A stretch of 37,290 nt of DNA from the NCBI GenBank assembly GCA_035946955.1, contig DASYYE010000460.1:1-37290 (forward strand), in the 5' to 3' direction. The stretch comes from DASYYE01 sp035946955 (GTDB lineage: Bacteria; Actinomycetota; Actinomycetes; Streptosporangiales; Streptosporangiaceae). Under the pieces are notes generated by a model. The model did not search any database and was not told the DNA's origin. It was given only the letters and a program-made list of their open reading frames with translations. A program made the translations under genes and the position numbers. Positions 1-8,332 of this stretch are shown piece after piece; the stretch's first letter is position 1; each line of letters begins with the position of its first letter.

Positions 1-961
1 AGGCGGGCCCGCCCGGCGGAGTCGTGGGCGTCGGAGCCGGCCTGCTTGGCGGGTTGTGCGTGCCCGGCGGGCCGGCGCTTGCTGGGATGGGACCGCTGGA
101 CAGGTAGGCGGAGATCCGGCCCGCGAGGTCGCGCGCTGTCCTGATCAGCAGGGACCGGTCAAGGCCGCCGCCCCATTGACCCCGCAACTGCTCGGCGCTG
201 CGGGGCTCGAAAGCCAGCCCGCCGAGGACGCCAGCGAGACCGCCATAGCCACTCCCGGCGCTGAACCCGGCACCCGGCCGGTAGTCGGTGCTGTAAGAGG
301 TCTGCGCGCCAGGCCGACGAGGAGCCGCCTGCCCCGTGCGGCGCCCGCCGCTCTGCTGGCCGAGCGCTGCCGACACCTCCGCCACGGCCGAGTGGAACTC
401 ACGATGGGGCGCAACTACGGCCGCGCCGATCCAGGGGGTCCGGTCCCGCCGGGCAAGCGCCGTGCCGAGCGTGGTCACTCGCTCGCGGAGCCGGACCACC
501 TCCTCCAGCCTTGCCCGGGTCACCAGCAGCACCATGGACGCATGCGCCAGCAGGTCGAAGTGCGGGCCGTCAACGCCGATCCGCCCACAGTCCGCGATCA
601 CGTCCGCCTGGGGCAGTCCGGCCATGGCGGCACCCATCGGCCCCCACAGCGACTCAAGTCCCACGCCCTGTTCGGGAGTGACCACGCCGACCAGCACATC
701 CAGTCCGCCGCGCAGCTTCTGCGTATGCTGCCAGACCTGCTCAGACCCCAGGCCACGCCGGGCGGCGACCGCCAGGCTGAGCAGTCCCCGCTGGGGGTCG
801 AGCTGGGGGCCAGCGGCGGATGGGAACCGGTACACGAGGTCTCCCCCGGCTGGGTCGCACTCGGCGAGCAGCACCGGCCGCGGCCAGACCGCGGCGAGCG
901 CCACGCATGTGGTGCTCACTCCTGGTGCTCCCTTGTCCGCCGCCACAGCGATCAGGGTCAT
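1..961 (-). CDS. ParA/CpaE-like ATPase with degenerate P-loop (partial, runs off window start)
   Basis: An open frame on the minus strand starts at ATG 961 and is still open at base 1, giving at least 320 residues. The N-terminus (MTLIAVAADKGAPGVSTT) has the form of a ParA/MinD/CpaE P-loop, and a following AECDPAGGDL matches the switch-like aspartate region of that family. The usual GK[S/T] lysine is replaced by valine (GVSTT, residues 14-18), so ATP binding may be atypical; a lysine at position 10 could be the family's signature lysine. The C-terminal part beyond about residue 210 is rich in Gly, Pro and Ser and looks disordered. It lies 4 bp after the SAF-protein gene, so the two are almost certainly co-transcribed. 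By context its likely role is a CpaE/TadZ-like localisation factor of a Tad/Flp-type apparatus (inference). The rest of the gene and its downstream partners are outside the window. Confidence 0.75.
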   Translation of the reverse strand, partial: MTLIAVAADKGAPGVSTTCVALAAVWPRPVLLAECDPAGGDLVYRFPSAAGPQLDPQRGLLSLAVAARRGLGSEQVWQHTQKLRGGLDVLVGVVTPEQGVGLESLWGPMGAAMAGLPQADVIADCGRIGVDGPHFDLLAHASMVLLVTRARLEEVVRLRERVTTLGTALARRDRTPWIGAAVVAPHREFHSAVAEVSAALGQQSGGRRTGQAAPRRPGAQTSYSTDYRPGAGFSAGSGYGGLAGVLGGLAFEPRSAEQLRGQWGGGLDRSLLIRTARDLAGRISAYLSSGPIPASAGPPGTHNPPSRPAPTPTTPPGGPA

Positions 962-965
962 ACCG

Positions 966-1850
966 CTAGCCCGTCACGCCGGAGGACGGTGTCGCACTGG
1001 AGGACGGTGTCGCGCCGGTAGAGGGTGTTGTGCCAGAGGAGGGTGCCGTGCCGTGTCGCCCACGGCGCGTGAGATGACGGTGCGTGGCTTGCTGTGACGG
1101 CACGGTGGAGGATGCGGGCGCTGGCCCGCTCACCGCCGACCCGCCGTGGGCCGGGAGCACAGCGACCCCCACATTGCCGTTGGCGGCGTTGCAGGTGACC
1201 GCGCCCGCGTCGGCCGGGTTGACGGCCACGCGCACATCACTGGTGCCACTGTTAGAGGACGACGAGGCGAAACCGACACCGAGCACGACCGCGTTGGTGG
1301 ACAGCACGCTCCCCGCGGTGCCCGGGCACGACCCAGGTGAGTTGGCCACCTGGTAGATGGTCACGTGGTCGCCGATCTGGAGGCTGAGCGGGAACTGCCC
1401 CTCCTTGAGGGCCAGGCCGACGACGTCCCGGCCGGCGGCCAGGCTGGTCGCCGGGGCGACCATCGCGTTGGTCAGCAGGGTTCCGGCCGGGATGGAGGTG
1501 GCCGCGTAGTACCGGGTCACCTGACCTGCCTCGTCCCAGGGGATGTAGGGGAGCCCGCTACTGGGCACGACCTGCACCTCCGCCATGGCCCCCACCGGGA
1601 TCTGCTGCCCGACCCCGACCGGCTGGGTGACCTCGATCGCCGCGACCCGGTGCCCGTTCTGGGTGACCAGGTAGGCGGCACCCAGTGCCCCACCCACGAT
1701 GAGCAGCAGCGCGAGCGCCGCCAGCGCGGGCTTGCGCTCGCGCGGCACGCTGGGCGGCTTGCGGGCGCTCGGCGGGGTCGGCATGATCCGGCCGTCCTGG
1801 TCCTGCGGCGGGTACGCACCGCGCGTGAGCGTGCCCCGGTCAGACGACAT
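966..1850 (-). CDS. SAF-domain protein, CpaB/RcpC-like
   Basis: Single-pass membrane protein with a short cytoplasmic N-terminus, one hydrophobic segment (ALAALALLLIVGGALGAAYL) and a periplasm-side SAF domain (roughly residues 65-135) with the family-typical pattern of thresholds VGVGQQIPVG and SIPAGTLLTNAMV. CpaB/RcpC proteins of this fold support Flp pilus assembly. ATG 1850 is chosen because GAGGGAG sits 7 bp upstream; a GTG at 1874 is in frame but lacks a clear ribosome binding site. The C-terminus ends in four 6-residue Thr-Pro-Ser-Ser type units, probably a flexible tail. It lies between a secreted-protein gene upstream and the ParA/CpaE-like gene downstream, 4 bp away. The assignment to pilus assembly rests on domain and context; a beta-clip SAF protein could serve another export system. 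Confidence 0.78.
   Translation of the reverse strand: MSSDRGTLTRGAYPPQDQDGRIMPTPPSARKPPSVPRERKPALAALALLLIVGGALGAAYLVTQNGHRVAAIEVTQPVGVGQQIPVGAMAEVQVVPSSGLPYIPWDEAGQVTRYYAATSIPAGTLLTNAMVAPATSLAAGRDVVGLALKEGQFPLSLQIGDHVTIYQVANSPGSCPGTAGSVLSTNAVVLGVGFASSSSNSGTSDVRVAVNPADAGAVTCNAANGNVGVAVLPAHGGSAVSGPAPASSTVPSQQATHRHLTRRGRHGTAPSSGTTPSTGATPSSSATPSSGVTG
975..1046 (-). repeat. Four 18-bp tandem units inside the SAF-protein gene
   Basis: Four imperfect 18-bp units, starting at 975, 993, 1011 and 1029, encode the 6-residue pattern (T/A)PS(S/T)(G/S)(A/V/T). The first two units differ at only a few bases. Such a tract can change copy number by slippage and would alter the length of the exported Ser/Thr/Pro tail without a frameshift. 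Confidence 0.8.
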
Positions 1851-1902
1851 GGTCCCGCTCCCTCGTGTGCTCACCCGCCATTAGCAAACTCCTTACTCAC
1901 AT

Positions 1903-3003
1903 TCACCCGTTGTTGACCGTCTGGATTTCCCGCACCGTCACTGGCTGGGACACTGTCCGCACCGCAGGTGGCCAGCCCGGCCCAAACTGGACATTGCGCG
2001 CAGCCGCGTCTGAGTAGGTGACCCTCCACGTCGCGGTCACGGTGATTGTGTAGGGGCCCACGATGCTGGGTGCCAAGAAGGTCACGCCGCACGGGGGAAT
2101 CGCCGCTGGGTTGCCGCTATATGGGCTTCCCGTGGGACTGCAGTTCCGGTAGACCGTGGCCTGGCCCGGATCACTGACCGACAGAGTGATCGTCGGCCTT
2201 GCGGTCTGGACGCTGGCCCACAGACTGCCGCCGCCAAGCAACTGGACAGCTGCCCTGTCCTGCGGGGCCATTGGCCCCTGGTAAGTCATCCACACCCACA
2301 CCGGCAGGTTGACATCGCTGGGCCGACCGACGGCTGGGTTGGTATGGACAGTCATCTTGGGGAGCCTGAGCGCCGCTCGGGCGAAGGCAGCAAGATCCTG
2401 AGGAGTGAGCGCGCCTTGCGGTGCCCCTTGTTGTGTCGCGAAGTCCAGAAACCCGTTATTGAGATTGAGCGTGCTCACCAAGTTCCGCGCGCACTGCGGT
2501 CCCGAACTAGGCTCCAGCCACGCGGGCACCCACCACCAACCGTTGTGCCCTTGCATCTTGCGGAACGAGTTAATGATCTGCTGCCTGTTACCTGATCCCG
2601 GACCTATGACCGACGCGAAGCCTGGCTCCCGATTCGCAAACCACCACCAGTAGGTGTCCGCGTCCCAATTGTTGACCGGCGGCTGGAGGGGGCCACCCCT
2701 GTGCCAGGAGAGTTGACCGGTGAACCGGGGTTCCAGCCAGCACGGCGGAATGGGGTACGCAGGGTCGATCCCCCCGCCGTTAGCCGTGCCAGGGAGTATG
2801 TCACCACTGAGATGGATGTTCGAGTAGACCGTGTGGTCGTAGTTCCCCGGCGGTGGCGGCGGGCCACCTGTCCCACTCCCAGGCCCAGTACCTTGTTGGG
2901 CCAGCGCCGGGGAAGCAGACCCAAGGCCCGCAACGGTCGCCACCACCCCCAAGACCGCGACAACGGCCGTGGCCAACGGGTGTCGACGCATCCTTATCGG
3001 CAC
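1903..3003 (-). CDS. Secreted protein of unknown function in the Tad-like cluster
   Basis: A 366-residue protein with a Sec signal peptide (MPIRMRRHPLATAVVAVLGV onwards, probable cleavage after SPALA near residue 35), then a Gly/Pro-rich linker (GTGGPPPPPGNYD) and a Trp-rich globular part with WWWF and WWWVP motifs. The C-terminal 90 residues resemble a beta-sandwich. I do not recognise a catalytic motif. GTG 3003 is chosen as start because GGGAG lies 4 bp before it; an in-frame ATG at 2991 is poorly placed. It overlaps the end of the upstream lipoprotein gene by 10 bp, showing translational coupling. By family memory similar secreted proteins accompany SAF and ParA-like genes in actinomycete Tad-like clusters, but no function is known to me. 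Confidence 0.75.
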   Translation of the reverse strand: MPIRMRRHPLATAVVAVLGVVATVAGLGSASPALAQQGTGPGSGTGGPPPPPGNYDHTVYSNIHLSGDILPGTANGGGIDPAYPIPPCWLEPRFTGQLSWHRGGPLQPPVNNWDADTYWWWFANREPGFASVIGPGSGNRQQIINSFRKMQGHNGWWWVPAWLEPSSGPQCARNLVSTLNLNNGFLDFATQQGAPQGALTPQDLAAFARAALRLPKMTVHTNPAVGRPSDVNLPVWVWMTYQGPMAPQDRAAVQLLGGGSLWASVQTARPTITLSVSDPGQATVYRNCSPTGSPYSGNPAAIPPCGVTFLAPSIVGPYTITVTATWRVTYSDAAARNVQFGPGWPPAVRTVSQPVTVREIQTVNNG

Positions 3004-3647
3004 GTTGCTCCCTCACTGGTCGAGGTCGGGAAAGACCCGGTGTGGCTGACGAACCAGGTGCCGTCGGCTCCGCGCACTTCGGACACGTCCTCCAGATAGT
3101 GCGCATAGATGCGGGGGAAGACGGGGCCTATTAGGGTGCCTGTGCTGGCACTCACTACACGGAAGCCCGAGGTGTCCACACACGCCGTCACATTCGCGTT
3201 GTCGCCGTAGAAGACGGACGTGACTGTCAGTGCGGAATATCTGATCGTGCCTTGGAGGGTCCGGCCGCGGGAGAAGTACCTGACCTCCTGCTGCACATAG
3301 GTGGACGCGTTACCCGAGGTCTCGTGGTGGTAGGCGCTGTCACGGCCGTGGCTGGCAACGCCCGCCCACAAGGCCAGCACATAGTCCTGGTAGCCAGTCA
3401 GGATGGCACTGTCGGTCGAACTGCCCGCAGGCGCCGCGGCAACTTCTACGGAGATGCTTGCTGGGAACCGGTAACCACCGGGCGCCGTGGCGACTCGGGC
3501 TGTCCCTCCCGACCCCTGACCCCCTGAGGACACGGGCACTGCACCAGCGGGGTGGAAGACCTGGGCACTGGTTGTCGCGCAGGCGGTCACACTGGCCAGG
3601 ACTGCTGAAGTGACGGATGCCGCGAATGCGAGTCGGCCGACCATCAA
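2994..3647 (-). CDS. Putative lipoprotein, first gene of the Tad-like run
   Basis: A 217-residue product with an N-terminal hydrophobic segment ending in the lipobox-like VTAC (cysteine 23), then a Ser/Gly/Val-rich linker and a globular part of about 170 residues. That part has the feel of a small alpha/beta cone domain (NTF2-like) as found in Mce-associated proteins, but I cannot assign it firmly. GGAGGG lies 4-7 bp before two adjacent ATG codons (3647 and 3644). Its stop codon overlaps the next gene. It is the promoter-proximal gene of the four-gene run towards base 1, so expression of the run probably starts in the 400-bp gap upstream. Confidence 0.65.
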   Translation of the reverse strand: MMVGRLAFAASVTSAVLASVTACATTSAQVFHPAGAVPVSSGGQGSGGTARVATAPGGYRFPASISVEVAAAPAGSSTDSAILTGYQDYVLALWAGVASHGRDSAYHHETSGNASTYVQQEVRYFSRGRTLQGTIRYSALTVTSVFYGDNANVTACVDTSGFRVVSASTGTLIGPVFPRIYAHYLEDVSEVRGADGTWFVSHTGSFPTSTSEGATCR

Positions 3648-4051
3648 CCCTCCGTGGCTCCCGGGAAGCCTGAGTGAGTGTTTCGCCGGATTCGTCCTGC
3701 ACGAACCGGAACACTCGGCGGCATCCTGTCACAAGCTACGGAGCGATATCCAGCGTTCGCACCCAGTAAATGTCGATAAATCTTTTATAACGAGTTCCCA
3801 CACGCCGCATGACTCTGAGTGGTCAACTCTCGTCACACACGTCACATCAAGCGATCTTCGGTAACCGATGGGTGGCAGGCACCTATACAGGACTGGTGAC
3901 GGTCGGTGGCAGCAGTTCAGTCCAGCCCGTCACACTTCGTGCACGTCGCTGACTGCAGTCGCTTCCCCACCGGCCCTGCGCTTGGGCACCTATGCGCGCA
4001 CGGAGACGATGAGGCGTCCGCATGTGATTAAAGCCATGTAGAAACGGCGCT
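3648..4051. other. Gene-free gap upstream of the Tad-like run
   Basis: About 400 bp without a convincing gene. An AT-rich patch (about 3768-3800, including cgataaatcttttataacg) stands out against the surrounding GC-rich DNA and could hold the promoter of the minus-strand lipoprotein gene. No strong hairpin or T-tract terminator for the FN3 gene ending at 4052 was found; a weak CCATG...CATGG pairing spans its stop codon. I see nothing else I can support. Confidence 0.4.
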
Positions 4052-7000
4052 TCATGGAACCTGCCAGTCATATACGCCGGGATAGTTTGACCCTCCAGGG
4101 ACAGGGTAATTTAGCGATAGTGCATATAGCAAGGTTGTGCCGTCTGCACTGAGGCTTGCAGAACTGGCGATTGTATCAGCAGTGGAGAGCGCCGGCGCAG
4201 TCATTGTTTTGCCACTTTGGTATATCATCAGGACGCTATTATTTGAGGGTCCAGTCGCGCCAGGATAGGCGAAGTAGGCCAGGACCGTCCCATTGTCGCC
4301 CAATCCCATTGCCTGGTCGAAGGTGCCGTCGTGCTTTACGTCCGATGCGACGATGTCCGATGGTGAGACAGTAAGCGGCGAGCCGGTCATGGTTTTTATA
4401 GCAAGTCCACTAATGGTTCCGTTCGGACTGAAGTAGTGCACCGCAATATGAGATCCGTCAGGTGAAAGCAGCGGCGCGTACATATCATCGCCAGCGGTCG
4501 TGTTTGATGGGAAGAGGTTCATATTACTCTTGGATGTCACATTGTACAGATAGACGGCGTCCGGCACCTGTGACCCAGTTGGTCCAGTGTAAGCAACGAG
4601 ACTGCCGGAGCTATTGATGCTTCCAACTCCACAGCCAGTATCGGGATTCGACGTGCACGTATCGATTTGCTGCGCGACACCACCCATTGCCTCGATGTAA
4701 CCATGCTCTATTAGCGAGCTGTTGTTTGTGGCAGTGAAAAGTGACGTACCATTATCAGCGACTCCGTCGACCAAGCTGATTGAATAACCTGTAGGCGGAG
4801 TGAGTGACCACGAGCTATTCGTGGTGAAATCGTGGACCTGGGCCTGGGCACAGCCATTAATGCTATAGGCAACCATAGAACCGTCAGCACTAGCAGCTTC
4901 CACCCCACAGGATACAACAGGCTTACCGCTCGGCCCTACAGAAGCCAGCTGGATTTGAAATGGCGAGGCCAGAGATTGCCGGACGACATAAGTATTCTCA
5001 TTGATCGGGCTGAAAATCGAGGTGGGTGCTAGGGGACTACGTCCATCCACTAGATAGAACGCGTAGATCCCATTTGCAGAGAGAACTGCTCCACCGACGC
5101 CGACCACACCAGTCTTATCGATGCTGCCCCCGAGAGTGGTCACATCTTGGAACGATCCCGCGCCGGCGAGCACTCCCGGCAATGGTGGGAGGGGCGTCAA
5201 AGTCTCCGGCGATGCTGCTACAGACCTGCCGTCAGCTCCAACAGCAGATACGGTTACCTGATATCGCACACCTGGTGCGAGATTGGGCAGATAGGCGTAG
5301 GTTCCTGGGGCCAGCACTACAGCTGATTCACTGGAACTAAAGCCACCTGAGGGTAATGGTCCAAGCGAGCTGGCAGTGACAGTGTAGGCAACTGGGGCAT
5401 GTGCTCCGGATTGCGGGAACCACGACGCCAGAACTCCATCCACCAAGCCACGGCTGTTGTTATCTGACTGAGGACCATTGTCTACTGTTTCGACCACGAT
5501 GCCAGCACGTGCGGTCAGGCCCTGGTAGTCGGCTTCTATTACCGCGACCCCGTTGCCGGTGGCCGTGAAAGTACCAGGGCTCCCCATTGAGACAGGCCCA
5601 GTCAGCACAGTCCAGGTGACTGATGACCCAGTCACGACTCCAGCCGGAGTGGTTGCCGTAAAAGTAATCGACTGGCCCGGCCCCAGCCGTGCCACGTTCG
5701 GTGAAAGTACTAGCCCCTGGAAGGGGGTACCGCTATTCCAGATGTCAAGCAATTTGGCGTTTAGGAGGTTCGGGTTGCTCCATAGAGTCACCCCCGAAAA
5801 GCAAGCGAATGGGAGCGGACAGTCCTGGAGAGCTTGAATGGCCATCCCAATGCTCGCACCAACATAAATGTCTTGCCAGGGATCCAGCTTGGTATTAACC
5901 GTAGCCTCCACCCAGGGTGTGAGCATCAACTCAGGGCCCGCGATGTCTTCGATCTCCCACGTGACACCGTACTGCAGGCCCGCCTTGACGTCCATCGACC
6001 CATAGAGCTGTGATTTCACATCAAGGCCGGAACCACTATCTTGGTGACTAGAAGAGCACTTGTCTCCACTGGCATTGGGGTTAACGAAGTTAAAAGTGCA
6101 GGTAGTATCCAGGCTCTGGTGGTAGGAAGCCTTGAAAGACACGCCAACTGAGCCGTTCGTGCTCAAGGTGGCGTAGACCGAGAATGTTAGGTCTTGCGGC
6201 CCAATAGGTGTCGCTATGGCGGCCTCACCGAATTCCGTAAGCAAAAAGCTCTTCTGGGCGCTTAGCTGAACACCCATCGTGGCAGTCACGTCCGCATCCA
6301 CATCGGCTGAGATGTGGGTGGTCGCATCTGGGACGTTGACACTGGCATCGAGGTGCGGCGTGAGGATCACGCTGCCTTCCAACTGCGCCATTGGGCCCGT
6401 GGTGACCGTGGGGTCTTCACCCTCCGAACTGTCGCCCTCGAGAAGGTCCGTGTCGATACTCAGGACTAGCGAGTGACCGGTCCACGTAATGCCAGCGCCC
6501 TTGGGGGCTGAGGGATCTTGTGACGTTGGCTGCCCCGCCACCGGTCTGCCCTGCAGCAACGGGCGTTCCAGGGAGACTCCCCGCAATGCATAGAGGGGCT
6601 GCACGTTCGCGGCGTTGATCGGGACGTTCAGGCTCGCACCGAGACTCTTGTACTCATTGGCCAGTGTCGCGGCTGAAGTGCTGACCACCACGAGGCCTGC
6701 TTGCGATGTGACTGCGCGGACCACCCCCAGAAAGCCATTGGGGGCTGCCTTGATAGGGGGGATCTTCACAAGCGCACCTGACTTCAAGGCCGTGACCTGG
6801 GACGGAGGCTGCTCGAAGTAGAGGGTGCCGTCCGTACCGACGCTGCGGAGGGCGGCGACGGACGCGCTGGAGAGTATTACCGGAGCCTTCTTGACCACGA
6901 CAGCCGGTATCACCGGGTTGGTGGATGTGCTGGCAGGGCTCGTTCCAGCGCTGCTGGTCGCGGTCACGCTGAAGGTGTACGCGGTAGTGGCGGTAAGCCC

Positions 7001-8182
7001 GGACATGGATCCCTGACAGAGGACCGGTGTCCCACTGCAGTCGCTGGCGGGGAAGGTCTGCGTGCCGGATGCTGTCCCGCCGATGCTGGCGGTCGCGGTA
7101 TAGGAGCTGATAGCGGCGGTCCCGGGATCGGTGGGTGGCACCCACTGCAGCTCCACGGTCCCGGCCGCCGTGGCGACGGCAGTCAAGTTGCCAGGGGCGC
7201 CTGGGATGATGTTCGGCGCCGGTGTCGTGGGTTCCGCCTGTGCAGCGGGCCCCGTGCCAACAGCATTAGCAGCCGTCACGGACACTGTGTAGGCCGTGCC
7301 ATCCGTTAGGCCTGTCACGGTAACTACCGTGGTTCCGGCGGGGGTGGTGATGGGAGGCACCGTTGCAGGGCTCACTCCGACGGTGTAGCCGGTGATCGGA
7401 GAACCTCCGTCGGGTGGCACATCCCAGGCGACCTGCATCTGCCCGTCTTGAGGGACCACCTGAAGGTCTGCTGGCGCCAAGGGGGCAGTGGCTGGCCTCG
7501 GCGCCACTGCCACCGACCCGGGAGAAGGTGGTCCACTCCCCACACTGTTCACCGCAGTAACCGTGAAGGTGTAGTCCGTCCCGTTAGTCAAGTTGCCTAC
7601 GGTCGCTTCTGTGGCAGAACCAGGTTCATTGACAGTTTCTAGCTGCGAACCGTCCTGGTAGACGGTAATCACGTAGCTGGTCAGGCCTGCGGCGCCGGTG
7701 TCCGGCGGGCTCCATGTCAAATCAACTGCCGAGTCTCGCGCAGTTACGTTGGTGATGACCGGGGCCGCTGGAACTGTAGGAGCTGTCGGTGTGACAGGGC
7801 CTGACGATGCCGAAGGTACGGAGGTGCCCGCTGCGGTTGTCGCTGTCACGGTAAACCGATAGGACGCTCCATTGGTCAGGCCGGTGACGACAACCGATGC
7901 CGTGGTACCAGGTGTGGTTGCCGTGCCTCCGCTTGGAATCGATGTGACCGTGTAACCCGTGATAGGTGAGCCACCATCATTAGCTGGCGCTTTCCAAGAC
8001 ACATTCGCCTGAGCGTTGCCCGCGACCGCGACAACGTTGGTTGGTGGCCCAGGCAAGCTCGCGGCGACAGCCGCAGGGGCCACAGCCAGCGCCGCGATCG
8101 TCCCAGCGGCAGCTAACGACACTCCGAACGCTAGACGGCGCGGGCCAAAAACGCGCAACAAAAGAAAACCCCTGTTCGGCAC
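4052..8182 (-). CDS. Giant exported protein with fibronectin III domains and beta-propeller-like C-terminus
   Basis: A 1376-residue protein. GTG 8182 is chosen because GGAAGGAG stands 7-8 bp upstream; an in-frame ATG at 8251 has none. Order: basic N-terminus and hydrophobic export signal (to about residue 45, ending near AVAAS); four FN3 domains (about 45-425) with the typical ITGYTV and GLTNG(A/T)SY(R/T)FTVTA strands; a unique 400-residue region with long amphipathic beta repeats; a Big-2-like Ig domain (LSPNVARLGPGQSITFTA); another FN3-like domain; then a C-terminal set of SxDGxxxxY repeats of TolB/PD40 type. It is a surface or secreted protein, perhaps in adhesion or matrix binding. No catalytic motif was seen. 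The 3' part of the gene (about 4052-5600) is much poorer in G+C than the neighbours: a 60-base sample at 4201 counts 27 G+C. Confidence 0.85.
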   Translation of the reverse strand: MPNRGFLLLRVFGPRRLAFGVSLAAAGTIAALAVAPAAVAASLPGPPTNVVAVAGNAQANVSWKAPANDGGSPITGYTVTSIPSGGTATTPGTTASVVVTGLTNGASYRFTVTATTAAGTSVPSASSGPVTPTAPTVPAAPVITNVTARDSAVDLTWSPPDTGAAGLTSYVITVYQDGSQLETVNEPGSATEATVGNLTNGTDYTFTVTAVNSVGSGPPSPGSVAVAPRPATAPLAPADLQVVPQDGQMQVAWDVPPDGGSPITGYTVGVSPATVPPITTPAGTTVVTVTGLTDGTAYTVSVTAANAVGTGPAAQAEPTTPAPNIIPGAPGNLTAVATAAGTVELQWVPPTDPGTAAISSYTATASIGGTASGTQTFPASDCSGTPVLCQGSMSGLTATTAYTFSVTATSSAGTSPASTSTNPVIPAVVVKKAPVILSSASVAALRSVGTDGTLYFEQPPSQVTALKSGALVKIPPIKAAPNGFLGVVRAVTSQAGLVVVSTSAATLANEYKSLGASLNVPINAANVQPLYALRGVSLERPLLQGRPVAGQPTSQDPSAPKGAGITWTGHSLVLSIDTDLLEGDSSEGEDPTVTTGPMAQLEGSVILTPHLDASVNVPDATTHISADVDADVTATMGVQLSAQKSFLLTEFGEAAIATPIGPQDLTFSVYATLSTNGSVGVSFKASYHQSLDTTCTFNFVNPNASGDKCSSSHQDSGSGLDVKSQLYGSMDVKAGLQYGVTWEIEDIAGPELMLTPWVEATVNTKLDPWQDIYVGASIGMAIQALQDCPLPFACFSGVTLWSNPNLLNAKLLDIWNSGTPFQGLVLSPNVARLGPGQSITFTATTPAGVVTGSSVTWTVLTGPVSMGSPGTFTATGNGVAVIEADYQGLTARAGIVVETVDNGPQSDNNSRGLVDGVLASWFPQSGAHAPVAYTVTASSLGPLPSGGFSSSESAVVLAPGTYAYLPNLAPGVRYQVTVSAVGADGRSVAASPETLTPLPPLPGVLAGAGSFQDVTTLGGSIDKTGVVGVGGAVLSANGIYAFYLVDGRSPLAPTSIFSPINENTYVVRQSLASPFQIQLASVGPSGKPVVSCGVEAASADGSMVAYSINGCAQAQVHDFTTNSSWSLTPPTGYSISLVDGVADNGTSLFTATNNSSLIEHGYIEAMGGVAQQIDTCTSNPDTGCGVGSINSSGSLVAYTGPTGSQVPDAVYLYNVTSKSNMNLFPSNTTAGDDMYAPLLSPDGSHIAVHYFSPNGTISGLAIKTMTGSPLTVSPSDIVASDVKHDGTFDQAMGLGDNGTVLAYFAYPGATGPSNNSVLMIYQSGKTMTAPALSTADTIASSASLSADGTTLLYALSLNYPVPGGSNYPGVYDWQVP

Positions 8183-8332
8183 CGCAAGGCTCCTTCCACC
8201 ATTCTCTGGCGGCGGATGGCCGGGACTCCCGCCCCCGTTGACAGGCAACACTTGCAGTCAAACACCGAAAGGGTCTCGGGACAATAACTCTATGCCGAAA
8301 CTGCTGCCAAACTTCCGATCGGGCTCATCCCC

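Noticed and set aside
56..1097. Long open frames on the plus strand (about 320 and 250 codons)
   Set aside because: They are antisense to the ParA/CpaE-like gene, which has recognisable motifs; their products are Arg/Pro/His-rich as expected from GC-rich shadows.
3883..4071. 62-codon minus-strand frame in the gap before the FN3 gene end
   Set aside because: No ribosome binding site, no recognisable motif, and it overlaps the end of the FN3 gene.
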